Of a stretch of 64,000 nucleotides of DNA, positions 8,889 through 17,291 are shown piece by piece. Within the stretch, counting starts at the first letter, position 1. Every line of letters begins with the position of its first letter. Source of the stretch: Phragmitibacter flavus. GTDB lineage: Bacteria; Verrucomicrobiota; Verrucomicrobiia; Verrucomicrobiales; Verrucomicrobiaceae. The notes beneath the pieces were generated by a model. The model did no database searches and was not told the origin of the DNA. It saw nothing but the letters and a program-made list of their open reading frames with translations. Both the position numbers and the translations under genes were made by a program. The stretch spans positions 62,001 to 126,000 of the forward strand of contig NZ_VAUV01000009.1 in the NCBI RefSeq assembly GCF_005780165.1. Direction: 5' to 3'.

Positions 8889-10561
8889 TTCATCTTCGCC
8901 AAAACCCGGTTCAACGCACTCACCACCGCCTTGATCGACGACAGCTCAATGCTCGTGTCCACGCCCACGCCCCACACCGACTTCAGTTCCGGCGTCTGCA
9001 CCCGGATATACGAGATCGCACTCGCTCCCGTTCCAGCGCTCAACGCATGCTCGCGATAGTCCGTCACTTGAAACGCGGGCTGACCCGCTGCGATCAACGC
9101 ATCCGCAAACGCCGCGATCGGACCATTGCCCTCACCGGTCAGATGCTGCTCCTCGCCATCCACAAAGACACTCGTCCGGCAACGAAAAACCTCCTTCGTG
9201 CCATCCGCATGAAAATGCTTCAGCTCCAGCGGTGACACCCGCTCCACATACTCCTTCCAAAACATTTCCTTCAACTCCGCCGCCGTCACCTCACGTCCCA
9301 GCCGGTCGACTTCATCATTGGCCACCGGACCAAACTCACGCTGCAATTCCTTCGGCAACTCAATGCCAAATTCGCTCTCCAACAGATAAGCAACCCCACC
9401 CTTGCCCGACTGACTGTTCACCCGGATCACCTCACGATACTCCCGTCCAATGTCCTTCGGATCAATCGTCAAATACGGCACATCCCAAACCCCGCCCCCA
9501 CGCTTCTCACGCGCATCCAAGCCCTTCTTGATCGCATCCTGATGCGACCCGCTGAACGCCGTGAAAAACAATTCCCCGCCATACGGATGCCGCGCCGGCA
9601 CCGTCATCCCCGTGCAACGCTCATACACCTCACGCACCGCATTCATGTCGGAAAAATCCAACCCGATCGGGACCCCGTGCATATACAGATTCATCGCCGT
9701 CTGCACAATATCGAGATTCCCCGTCCGCTCGCCGTTGCCGAACAAGGTTCCCTCCACCCGGTCCGCCCCCGCCAGCAACCCCAACTCCGTTGCCGCCGTT
9801 CCCGTGCCGCGATCATTGTGCGTGTGCAAACTCACGATCAGTGACTCACGATTTTTGATGTTGGTGCACATCCACTCGATCTGATCCGCATACACATTCG
9901 GCCCCGCCACCTCCACCGTATCCGGCAAATTCAGAATCATCCTCCGCTCCGGCGTGGGCTGCCAGACATCCATCACCGCCTCCGAAATCTCCTTCGCAAA
10001 CTCCACCTCCGTTGCCGAAAAACTCTCCGGCGAATACTGCAAAGTCACCTTCGTCCCCGACTCTTCCAAGCGGTGTATCCGTTCCTTCACCCACTTCGCC
10101 CCACGCACCGCCACCTCCACAATCTGCTGCTTTGACATCCCAAACACATACTCACGCTGCGCCGGCGACGTCGAATTATACATGTGAATGATCACCTGCT
10201 TCGCGCCCATCAAAGACAAGACCGTCTTCTCAATCAAATCTTCCCGCGCCTGCACCAAACACTGAATCGTCACATCTTCCGGAATCCGCCCGTCCTCAAT
10301 CAAACGCCGGTTGAACTCAAACTCCGTGTTCGAAGCCGAAGGAAACCCCACCTCAATCTCCTTGAAACCGCACTTCACCAACGTCGCAAACAACTCCAGC
10401 TTCTGCGACACATTCATCGGCACCGCCAACGCCTGGTTCCCATCCCGCAAATCCACGCTGCACCAAATCGGCGCTTTCGTCAGCGTGCGCGACGGCCATT
10501 GACGGTTGGGCAAACTCACCGGCGCAAAAGCCCGGTATTTCGAGGAAGGATCAGACAACAT
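8885..10561 (-). CDS. leuA: 2-isopropylmalate synthase
   Basis: First committed enzyme of leucine synthesis: condenses acetyl-CoA with 2-oxoisovalerate. At 558 residues it is the long LeuA form. The HMGL-like TIM barrel opens with 'DLRDGNQAL' (37-45; catalytic Arg and the metal-binding Asp). The metal His pair lies in 'SLHTHNDRGTG', and 'LFGNGERTGNLD' is a family signature. The C-terminal LeuA regulatory domain ('GVGVDTSIELSSIKAVVSALNR' region) should bind leucine for feedback inhibition. No leucine-rich leader peptide or T-box stands out upstream. It is coupled downstream to the DUF486 gene. No other leu or ilv genes are in the window. Confidence 0.96.
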   Translation of the reverse strand: MLSDPSSKYRAFAPVSLPNRQWPSRTLTKAPIWCSVDLRDGNQALAVPMNVSQKLELFATLVKCGFKEIEVGFPSASNTEFEFNRRLIEDGRIPEDVTIQCLVQAREDLIEKTVLSLMGAKQVIIHMYNSTSPAQREYVFGMSKQQIVEVAVRGAKWVKERIHRLEESGTKVTLQYSPESFSATEVEFAKEISEAVMDVWQPTPERRMILNLPDTVEVAGPNVYADQIEWMCTNIKNRESLIVSLHTHNDRGTGTAATELGLLAGADRVEGTLFGNGERTGNLDIVQTAMNLYMHGVPIGLDFSDMNAVREVYERCTGMTVPARHPYGGELFFTAFSGSHQDAIKKGLDAREKRGGGVWDVPYLTIDPKDIGREYREVIRVNSQSGKGGVAYLLESEFGIELPKELQREFGPVANDEVDRLGREVTAAELKEMFWKEYVERVSPLELKHFHADGTKEVFRCRTSVFVDGEEQHLTGEGNGPIAAFADALIAAGQPAFQVTDYREHALSAGTGASAISYIRVQTPELKSVWGVGVDTSIELSSIKAVVSALNRVLAKMK

Positions 10562-10861
10562 GAAAATAAAAAGATGAGGGGTGGGAAATAAAGGCGACGC
10601 AGCCGCAACTCACAAGAGCGAAAACAGCAGCTGCTGAAAAGGAGGTTGGCCAACAGAATCGCCAGGCCAGGGCGGGAGGGGAGGACAAGATCAGCAGGTG
10701 ACCAGCCCTAGCATCAGGGCGTCACGGAGTCGTAGGCTGTTGTCAGTGTGAAACATCACCATTTCATGAAAGCCGCAGCATTCACATCCGTCAATCAATT
10801 CCATCCGCACCACCAAAAAAATTCGCTATACAGCCCCGGTGCCACAGCTATTTTCTCCATC
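10562..10861. other. Divergent intergenic region between leuA and a lipoprotein gene
   Basis: About 300 bases that must contain the promoters of both flanking genes. A plus-strand open frame reaches back to 10748, but its extra 38 residues (His-rich, no signal features) look non-coding. A short palindrome cagcagctgctg lies near 10627-10640. I see no riboswitch, convincing terminator or leader gene here. Confidence 0.5.
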
Positions 10862-11677
10862 ATGCTGCAATCAAGATTTCCCCGACTTGCCACCTGGAGC
10901 CTGCTAACCCTCGTCACCCTGGGCCTGGCCACATCCTGCTCGAAAAAGCCCCCCACCCTCGAAGAAATTGTCGATGACGCCAAAGCCACCATCAAAGCAG
11001 GAGACACCCTTTCTTTCATCCGGCTCACCAACAACGGACTGCTTGAAAACGTCAAGGTCCAAAAAGTTGAAGCCCAACGCATCCTCGTAACCGACAACGA
11101 ACCTGGCTCCAGCCCCTTCTGGGTCAATCTCGACGCAACCGTCTCCTATCAGCAAGCCAGCCTCGTCCGCAACCTCCAAAACGACGGACGCACCTCCCAC
11201 TCCTCGGAAACCCAGGAAATCACTGTCATCTCCGTCCAGTCGATCGATGAAATCGCCACCCACCTGGCCAAACTCAGTGTCGGCACCCCATCAGGCAAAA
11301 AATGGGAAGATCTCGGCATTCTGGAACGCAACGACTGGATGGCCGCCCTCAACCGCGAAGCCCCGGACTTCATCATTCCTGCTGCGGTGATCGTCAGTGA
11401 TGTCAACGAGTGGTGGCGACTCAGCATCGAAGGAAACTACCATCTGCCAGCCGACTCGAAACTGTCGTTCAAACTCAAAAACCATCCCGCGCCCGCATCC
11501 CTGGAATTCTTAACCAACGTGCATGAAAAAAAATCCCGCAACTTCCCGGCGGAAGCACGCGATAAAATTAAAACGCTCAAAGCTGGCGACACCTACAACT
11601 TCCCAATGGTGCTTCGTCCCAGATTCAGTCACAGCAATTCCAATGGCACTGTCAACGTCAGCTTGAACATTCGATAA
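10862..11677 (+). CDS. Putative lipoprotein of unknown function
   Basis: 271 residues. The ATG at 10862 gives a clean signal sequence (MLQSRFPRLATWSLLTLVTL) ending in a lipobox-like LATSC, so the Cys at about residue 25 is probably lipidated. The mature part contains 'IKAGDTLSFIRLTNNGLLENVKV', suggesting a small beta domain, and the sequence pattern 'LKAGDTYNFPMVLRP' near the end partly mirrors it. No family is recognised. It stands alone, followed by a perfect hairpin. Confidence 0.7.
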   Translation: MLQSRFPRLATWSLLTLVTLGLATSCSKKPPTLEEIVDDAKATIKAGDTLSFIRLTNNGLLENVKVQKVEAQRILVTDNEPGSSPFWVNLDATVSYQQASLVRNLQNDGRTSHSSETQEITVISVQSIDEIATHLAKLSVGTPSGKKWEDLGILERNDWMAALNREAPDFIIPAAVIVSDVNEWWRLSIEGNYHLPADSKLSFKLKNHPAPASLEFLTNVHEKKSRNFPAEARDKIKTLKAGDTYNFPMVLRPRFSHSNSNGTVNVSLNIR

Positions 11678-11701
11678 CCATAGAAGTCCCCGCATAACAT
11701 C

Positions 11702-11727
11702 GCCCATGAAGCCATCGCTTCATGGGC
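11702..11727. terminator. Perfect 11-bp hairpin between convergent genes
   Basis: GCCCATGAAGC-catc-GCTTCATGGGC forms an 11-bp stem with a 4-base loop. It lies 25 bases after the lipoprotein stop and 17 bases after the 3' end of the small minus-strand gene, so it can terminate both. There is no long T-run, so termination may be weak or the hairpin may instead protect 3' ends. Confidence 0.6.
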
Positions 11728-11744
11728 CGCATCGACGCCATCCA

Positions 11745-11960
11745 TCAGTCATGCCCCGGGCAATGCCAGTGATGACCACGGCGATCACACCACGTATGAC
11801 AATGATGATGCCGGTGCGAGCCACAGAAGCGTTCGCCACAAATGTGACCCAGCTTTTGAATCAGGCTCGATCCTTTGGAATCCACCGGAACAGAAGAAGC
11901 CGCCCACGCAGCCCCTCCCAACGACAACATCAGCGCACTTAACAACAGCAATTTTTTCAT
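11745..11960 (-). CDS. Small secreted His/Cys-rich protein
   Basis: 71 residues from ATG 11960. A longer in-frame start at 12146 adds 62 residues with no signal features. The N-terminus MKKLLLLSALMLSLGGAAWA is a textbook signal peptide with AWA cleavage. The mature part of about 50 residues ends in a dense cluster of His and Cys: 'CGERFCGSHRHHHCHTWC' followed by 'RRGHHWHCPGHD'. That implies metal binding (Zn, Cu or Ni) and/or disulfides, in the periplasm or outside the cell. No named family is recognised. It is a single gene, convergent with the lipoprotein gene. Confidence 0.65.
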   Translation of the reverse strand: MKKLLLLSALMLSLGGAAWAASSVPVDSKGSSLIQKLGHICGERFCGSHRHHHCHTWCDRRGHHWHCPGHD

Positions 11961-12164
11961 CTCTTTTAGGGTGTAGGTTTGTCGGTTGGCGGTTGCCGCC
12001 GTCGCTGCTCTTCCACGCCCCAGCAAATGAGTGCACGCACCTGCCAGATGAGATGAAATCACCAAACGACGACAACGCGGGTTTGAGCGGTCGCATGAAA
12101 AAAACAGATCCTTCACGCAACCAGCAGTTTCGACGCAGCCCATCACTTCCTATTCAACCGTTTT

Positions 12165-12860
12165 TCACGTGCCGCGTTTGTTCCCAAACAAATCAATGTG
12201 CAACCTCGCGCAATACCGCCATCCCCTTTCCTTGCACCACTCGACCAACTGCGGCGCAATCTTTTCCAAAGCCTCCACCGTGCGCCCCTCCGGCATCAAC
12301 AAAACATTCGCCGCCGCCGTCTCGATCCCCGCCGATGCCAGCATGCCCTCAATCTCAAGCAAATCCGCCTCCTCCGTCACCACGAACTTCAATTGGTGTT
12401 CATACTGCTCCACCCATGCCCGCACCACCTCGGGCTGCCAGCGCAACTCCTCGTGTCGCTTCTGCCATCCCTCCCCCAGCATCTCCGCATCTGGCGTTGA
12501 ATTCGCCAGCTTCGGACTCAGCGACGCCAAATCACACACCGCCCCCTCTGGCAAAATCGTCCCCGCCGTCTCAATGGTGAGGTGCATCCCCTCCACCTTC
12601 AATCGCCCCAACAAATCCCGCACGCCCTTCGCCAGCATCGGCTCCCCACCGGTCACCACCACGTGCTTGGTCGGCGTCTTCAACACCTCCGCCACGATCG
12701 CCGCATTCTCCATCTCGACCCCTTCCGGATTCCACGAAGCATACGGTGTATCGCACCAACGACAGCGCAGATTGCAGCCAGAAGTGCGGATAAAAAACGA
12801 TGGCACCCCCGTCAGTTTTCCTTCACCCTGAACCGAATAAAACATCTCCGCAATGCGCAT
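12165..12860 (-). CDS. queE: 7-carboxy-7-deazaguanine synthase (radical SAM)
   Basis: Converts 6-carboxytetrahydropterin to 7-carboxy-7-deazaguanine on the way to queuosine. The start at ATG 12860 gives 231 residues beginning 'MRIAEMFYSVQGEGKLTG', which is where QueE proteins normally begin; an upstream ATG at 12929 adds 23 atypical residues. The radical SAM triad CNLRCRWC binds the [4Fe-4S] cluster; 'VVTGGEPML' and 'TIETAGT' are family motifs for SAM and substrate. queC, queD and queF are not in the window. Divergent from an NlpC/P60-like gene. Confidence 0.95.
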   Translation of the reverse strand: MRIAEMFYSVQGEGKLTGVPSFFIRTSGCNLRCRWCDTPYASWNPEGVEMENAAIVAEVLKTPTKHVVVTGGEPMLAKGVRDLLGRLKVEGMHLTIETAGTILPEGAVCDLASLSPKLANSTPDAEMLGEGWQKRHEELRWQPEVVRAWVEQYEHQLKFVVTEEADLLEIEGMLASAGIETAAANVLLMPEGRTVEALEKIAPQLVEWCKERGWRYCARLHIDLFGNKRGT

Positions 12861-12932
12861 CGGGGAGCATAGCACAACGCGAGGTCGCCTCCCCGACCAA
12901 AATCCCAGCTCCTCCAAAAACTTCTTCAATCA

Positions 12933-13559
12933 ATGGATCATGTTGAACAACCCGGCTTTGCAGACAGTCCTAAAAAATTCGTTCGGCAACCCATCCAACC
13001 TCTGATAAGCAATTCAGTGCCCCGATTTAACTTCTTTCCCCTGCTTCCCGTCCTCGCGGTGCTGCTGTTGAGCAATTGCAGCAGTGGTCACACTGGAATC
13101 GCTTCAAAATCCAAACCGAAAGGCAACTACCAATACCAGTTCGTCTACGGTCGCTCCGTGATTCTTCGCGGTCGCGTCGCCGTTGCCCCGCAATCCGCCC
13201 CCGATGCCGTCAAACGCGCGGTCGCTGCGGGCAACCGCCTGCAAGGCAAACCCTACATTTACGGCGGCGGTCACCGCAATCTCGAAAACGCCCCTGGTTA
13301 CGACTGTTCCAGCACCACCTCCTACATGCTCAACCACGCCGGACTCATGACCGGCACCACCACCAGCGGCAGCTTCATGACCTACGGCAAACCCGGCCCG
13401 GGCAAATGGATCACCATCTACGCCAAACGCGGCCACGTCTTCTCCACCATCGGCGGTCTGCGACTCGACACCGGCTACGGCGGCGGCGATGGACCCCGCT
13501 GGCACACCAGCCCCCGACCCGCCAAAGGCTTCGTCATGCGCCATCCCCCCGGACTGTGA
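12933..13559 (+). CDS. NlpC/P60-like lipoprotein, probable cell-wall hydrolase
   Basis: 208 residues from ATG 12933; a GTG at 13017 would instead put the signal sequence at the very start (VPRFNFFPLLPVLAVLLLSNC) and may be the true start. The lipobox LLSNC predicts an outer-membrane lipoprotein. The catalytic region reads 'NAPGYDCSSTTSYMLNHAG' with the nucleophile Cys, and the His is probably in 'KRGHVFSTIGGLRLDTG'. This is the NlpC/P60 papain-like layout for peptidoglycan endopeptidases, although the family match is loose. It is divergent from queE. Confidence 0.65.
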   Translation: MDHVEQPGFADSPKKFVRQPIQPLISNSVPRFNFFPLLPVLAVLLLSNCSSGHTGIASKSKPKGNYQYQFVYGRSVILRGRVAVAPQSAPDAVKRAVAAGNRLQGKPYIYGGGHRNLENAPGYDCSSTTSYMLNHAGLMTGTTTSGSFMTYGKPGPGKWITIYAKRGHVFSTIGGLRLDTGYGGGDGPRWHTSPRPAKGFVMRHPPGL

Positions 13560-13630
13560 TGTCACGAGCGAAGTGATGGGAGTTGAAACGACTCCGCTGT
13601 CCGTCGCGTATCCTTTCCACCCTTTTTGTC

Positions 13631-16600
13631 ATGACCTCACGCCTCGTTGCCCTCTCCCTCCTTGTTGCCTCTGCGCTCCACGCCGAATCCCCGGCGCTTC
13701 CCACCGCCGAAGCCACCTTCCTAAGCAGCACCCGCCAGCTCACTTTTGAAGGCAAACGCTCCGGCGAAGGCTACTTCAGCGCCGATGGCAAACAAATGGT
13801 CTTCCAAAGCGAGCGTGAACCCGGCAACCCGTTTTACCAGATCTATCTCATGGATCTCGAGACCGGCGATACTGACCGCATCTCCCCCGGCACCGGCAAA
13901 ACCACCTGCGCATGGATCCATCCCGACGGCAAACGCGTCATGTTCGCCAGCACCCATCTCGACGCCCAATCCAAAGCCCTTCAGGAAGCCGAGTTCGAAG
14001 AACGCAAAAACAACCGCGTGCGCCGCTACTCCTGGGACTACGACGAAAACTACGAAATTTTCGAATACACCCTCGCCGACCAAAAACTCACCAATCTCAC
14101 CAACACCAAAGGCTACGATGCCGAAGGCGCCTGGTCTCCCGACGGCAAACATCTCGTCTTCGCCAGCAACCGCCACGCCTACTCCTCCTCAGAAACCCTC
14201 AGCCCCGCCGACACCGAACGCCTCAAAATCGACAAACAACACTTCATGGAGATCTACCTCTCCGACGCCGACGGCAAAAATCCCAAACGCCTCACCGCCA
14301 CCCCTGGCTACGACGGCGGCCCCTTCTTCAGCGCCGACGGCAAAAAAATCTGCTGGCGTCGCTTCGACGAAAAAGGCACCACCGCCGAAATCTACACCAT
14401 GAACCTCGACGGCAGCGATCAGCGCCAGATCACCCGCGTCGGCGCCATGTCCTGGGCCCCCTACTTCCACCCCAGCGGCGACTACCTCATCTTCACCAAC
14501 AACACCGAAGGTTTCGCCAACTTCGAACTCTTCATCGTCGACGCCCAAGGCAAAAACGATCCCGTGCGCATTACCCACACCGACGGTTTTGACGGACTCC
14601 CCGTCTTCTCGCCAGACGGCAAACAACTCAGCTGGACCTCCGGTCGCGGCACCGGCGGAGCCTCTCAAATTTACCTCGCCAACTGGAACGACGAAGCCGC
14701 CCGCAAAGCCCTCAACCTCCCCGACCCGAAAGCCCCCGTTGAAAAACCCGCCAACCATCCCGACCTCGCCAGCACTGCCGCCGACATCAACCCCGCCGAT
14801 CTCCGCACCCACGTCGAATACCTCGCCAGCGAAGAACTCGAAGGCCGCCTCACCGGCACCAAAGGCGAACAACTCGCCACCCAATACATCGCCGACGTTT
14901 TTGCCAGCATCGGACTCAAACCCTTCGGCAACGACTCCTACTTCGATCCCTTCGACTTCACCGCCGGCGTCGCCCTCGGCAAAGAAAACCGACTTACCCT
15001 CACCAACACCGCCACTCCCAACTCACCGATTGAATTCGCCGCCGACAAAGACTGGCGTCCCCTCAGCTTCTCCCAAACCGGAACCATCGATGCCTCCGAC
15101 ATCGTCTTCGCCGGTTACGGCATCGAAACTCCCGACAACGGCACCGGAGCCGACGGCAAAAAGATGGAGGTCTACAGCAGCTACGCCCACCTCGAAGTCA
15201 AAGACAAGTGGGTCCTCGTCTTCCGCTACCTCCCCGAAGGCATCACCCAGGAACGCCGCAACGAACTCATCCCCTACTCCAGCCTCCGCCACAAATCCCT
15301 CATCGCCCGCCAAAAAGGTGCCCGCGGCCTCCTCGTCGTCAGCGGCCCCAACAGCAAAGTCGTCGGCCAGCTCACCCCCATGTCGTTCGACGCCTCATTG
15401 GCAAACTCCGGCCTCGCCGTCATCAGCCTCACCGACCACACCGCTGATCAACTCCTTGCCAGCGCTGGAAAAACCCTCAAGGAACTTCAGGACAAACTCG
15501 ATACCGGCGACCTCATGGGCGGCATCAATTGCACCGGCCTCAAACTCGCCGCCCACATCGACATCCAGAAGGAGCAGCGCACCGGCCGCAACGTCCTCGG
15601 CGTCCTCACCCGCACCAGCGAACCCGACTTCCACATCCCGCCCCTCATCATTGGTGCTCACGTCGACCACCTCGGCGCCGGCGGCGGCTCCAACTCCCGT
15701 GCCAAGGGCGATGAAACCAAAAAAATCCACTTCGGTGCCGACGACAACGCCAGCGGAACTGCCGGTATGCTCGAAATCGCCCAGTGGCTCGCCGACCTCA
15801 AAAAACAGGGCAAACTTGACCTCAAACGCGACATCCTTTTCGCCGCGTGGTCCGGCGAAGAACTCGGTCTCCTCGGCTCCAATCACTTCGTCCAGTCCAT
15901 GGCCAAAATGATCAAAGGCGACAACAACGCCAGCCTCCAAGGCATGTTCGCCGCCGCCCTCAACATGGACATGATCGGCCGATTCGACAAAAGCCTCGTC
16001 CTCCAAGGCGTCGGCTCCAGTTCGCAATGGCCCAAACAAATCGAGCAACGCAACGCCGTCACCGGCCTGCCCCTCACCATCCAAACCGACGCCCACCTCG
16101 CCACCGATTCCACCACCTTCTACCTGCGCGGCATCCCCACCCTCAACGCCTTCACCGGTGCGCATGAAGATTACCACTCCCCCTCCGACACCGTCGACAA
16201 AATCAATTTCGACAAAGCCTCCGACATCACCCGCTTCATGGGCCTTATCGCCAGAGGCATCGCAACCACCCACGATGCCCCGGATTACATCGCCATGACC
16301 GCCCCCAAAAATCAGGGCACCCGCGGCGGCCTCCGCGTCTATCTCGGCACCATCCCCGACTACGCCCAAGGCGACATCAAAGGCGTCAAACTCAGCGGCG
16401 TCTCCCCCGTCGGCCCCGCCGCCAAAGCTGGCATCCAATCCGGCGACATCATCATCAAGCTCGGCACCAAAGACATCCTCAACATCTATGATTACACCTC
16501 CATCATGGGTGAACTAAAGATCGGCGAAGAAACCGCCGTCACCGTCGAACGCGCCGGAAAGCCCATCGACCTCAAAATCACCCCCGGCTCAAGAGATTAA
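13631..16600 (+). CDS. Secreted TolB-propeller / M28 aminopeptidase / PDZ fusion
   Basis: 989 residues from ATG 13631, with a signal peptide ending SALHA. Residues about 25-370 hold WD40-like PD40 (TolB) repeats, with phrases such as 'GYFSADGKQMVFQSE', 'GAWSPDGKHLVFASNRH' and 'PVFSPDGKQLSWTSGRGTG'. A PA-type insert follows, then an M28 zinc peptidase whose ligands are all visible: GAHVDHLG (His about 677, Asp 679), GADDNASG, WSGEELGLLG, NMDMIGRFD and GAHEDYHSPSD. A PDZ domain ends the protein ('VSPVGPAAKAGIQSGDIII'). It probably degrades peptides in the periplasm or outside, with the propeller and PDZ as substrate-binding platforms. Single gene, followed after 3 bases by a repeat element. Confidence 0.9.
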   Translation: MTSRLVALSLLVASALHAESPALPTAEATFLSSTRQLTFEGKRSGEGYFSADGKQMVFQSEREPGNPFYQIYLMDLETGDTDRISPGTGKTTCAWIHPDGKRVMFASTHLDAQSKALQEAEFEERKNNRVRRYSWDYDENYEIFEYTLADQKLTNLTNTKGYDAEGAWSPDGKHLVFASNRHAYSSSETLSPADTERLKIDKQHFMEIYLSDADGKNPKRLTATPGYDGGPFFSADGKKICWRRFDEKGTTAEIYTMNLDGSDQRQITRVGAMSWAPYFHPSGDYLIFTNNTEGFANFELFIVDAQGKNDPVRITHTDGFDGLPVFSPDGKQLSWTSGRGTGGASQIYLANWNDEAARKALNLPDPKAPVEKPANHPDLASTAADINPADLRTHVEYLASEELEGRLTGTKGEQLATQYIADVFASIGLKPFGNDSYFDPFDFTAGVALGKENRLTLTNTATPNSPIEFAADKDWRPLSFSQTGTIDASDIVFAGYGIETPDNGTGADGKKMEVYSSYAHLEVKDKWVLVFRYLPEGITQERRNELIPYSSLRHKSLIARQKGARGLLVVSGPNSKVVGQLTPMSFDASLANSGLAVISLTDHTADQLLASAGKTLKELQDKLDTGDLMGGINCTGLKLAAHIDIQKEQRTGRNVLGVLTRTSEPDFHIPPLIIGAHVDHLGAGGGSNSRAKGDETKKIHFGADDNASGTAGMLEIAQWLADLKKQGKLDLKRDILFAAWSGEELGLLGSNHFVQSMAKMIKGDNNASLQGMFAAALNMDMIGRFDKSLVLQGVGSSSQWPKQIEQRNAVTGLPLTIQTDAHLATDSTTFYLRGIPTLNAFTGAHEDYHSPSDTVDKINFDKASDITRFMGLIARGIATTHDAPDYIAMTAPKNQGTRGGLRVYLGTIPDYAQGDIKGVKLSGVSPVGPAAKAGIQSGDIIIKLGTKDILNIYDYTSIMGELKIGEETAVTVERAGKPIDLKITPGSRD

Positions 16601-16603
16601 TAT

Positions 16604-16663
16604 GGAGCGCCGACGTATCGTCGGCATAAATTTAGCCAGTCGGACCACCGACGTGTCGTCGGT
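16604..16663. repeat. GGAG-headed double-hairpin element, copy 2
   Basis: Hairpin GCCGACG-tat-CGTCGGC (16609-16625) preceded by GGAGC, then ACCGACG-tgt-CGTCGGT (16647-16663). Both stems match those of the 4951-5026 copy exactly; only the first loop and the spacer differ. It begins 3 bases after the M28 peptidase stop codon. Confidence 0.75.
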
Positions 16664-16700
16664 CTTGAGCCCATAGCTTAAAGAGTTTTTTCTTTGCTGT

Positions 16701-16712
16701 GAAAATATTTTC
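16701..16712. promoter_or_regulatory. Perfect 12-base AT palindrome before a secreted-protein gene
   Basis: GAAAATATTTTC is a perfect palindrome 20 bases before the ATG at 16733, within an AT-rich stretch that contrasts with the GC-rich surroundings. It could be an operator or part of a promoter; no regulator can be named. Confidence 0.3.
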
Positions 16713-16732
16713 CCTCATAGTTATGCACACCC

Positions 16733-17239
16733 ATGAAAACTTTAATCGCCACCCTTATGCTCCTGGCTTTGGGCACTGGTCTCTCCAACTCCGAAGAGCA
16801 CGCAGAGCACATCGACAAACTCACGGAGAAACGCTCCAAGCCAGTTAGACTAAAAGACAGCGGCAGCATCACCACCCAAAGCTCCTTCAAACCTCCAATA
16901 GAGATTCTTGTCGAGGCAAAAACTGATTCCACCAACCTGAGGCTGTCTTATGCAGCGGATCAACTGATCTTTAATTGGGAACGTGACCGCCACCAGCTGC
17001 GTGTCGACGGTGGCCCCGCCAATGGCAGGCACAAATTTGGCGCTGGTTACATCCCTGAAAACAAATACGTCAAGATACGTTGGGTTGTAACCAAAGATAA
17101 ACAGAGCATCTACGTCAACGAAGAACTACGCTTCGAGCATTCCGGCGACTACGGAGACATCGACAAGCCCGTTACGGTGTTCACTTCTCGTGATGCCGAG
17201 GTCATGGTGAAGTCCATAAAAACCAAATCGCTGGATTAG
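16733..17239 (+). CDS. Small secreted protein, possible beta-sandwich (LamG-like)
   Basis: 168 residues with a signal peptide (MKTLIATLMLLALGTGLSNS). The mature protein has a charged helix, then a beta-rich region: 'FKPPIEILVEAKTDSTNLRL', 'DQLIFNWERDRHQLRVDG', 'YVKIRWVVTKDKQSIYVN'. The pattern (PPIEI...EAKTDSTNLRL...YVKIRWVV) recalls concanavalin-A/LamG-like domains of unknown function in planctomycetes and verrucomicrobia. No ligand can be assigned. The stop codon sits in the loop of a terminator hairpin. Confidence 0.7.
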   Translation: MKTLIATLMLLALGTGLSNSEEHAEHIDKLTEKRSKPVRLKDSGSITTQSSFKPPIEILVEAKTDSTNLRLSYAADQLIFNWERDRHQLRVDGGPANGRHKFGAGYIPENKYVKIRWVVTKDKQSIYVNEELRFEHSGDYGDIDKPVTVFTSRDAEVMVKSIKTKSLD

Positions 17240-17252
17240 AAATCCAGCGATT
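17226..17252 (+). terminator. Hairpin overlapping the stop codon
   Basis: AATCGCTGGAT-tagaa-ATCCAGCGATT gives an 11-bp stem; the loop contains the TAG stop of the upstream gene. It is followed by gatttaatctgctttt. It lies between convergent genes and could act in both directions. Confidence 0.65.
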
Positions 17253-17291
17253 GATTTAATCTGCTTTTGCTTCGGGGAGTCAGTTAGAGAC

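Noticed and set aside
10690-10760. Leucine-rich leader peptide (attenuator) before leuA
   Set aside because: A run of Leu codons (CTA, CTC, CTG, CTA, CTG) is visible on the minus strand, but the only upstream ATG is in another frame and that frame stops early. No paired terminator hairpin follows.
14589-15911. 440-residue plus-strand open frame inside the M28 gene
   Set aside because: Ser/Pro/Thr low-complexity composition, typical of a shifted frame in C-rich coding DNA; the M28 frame has all motifs.
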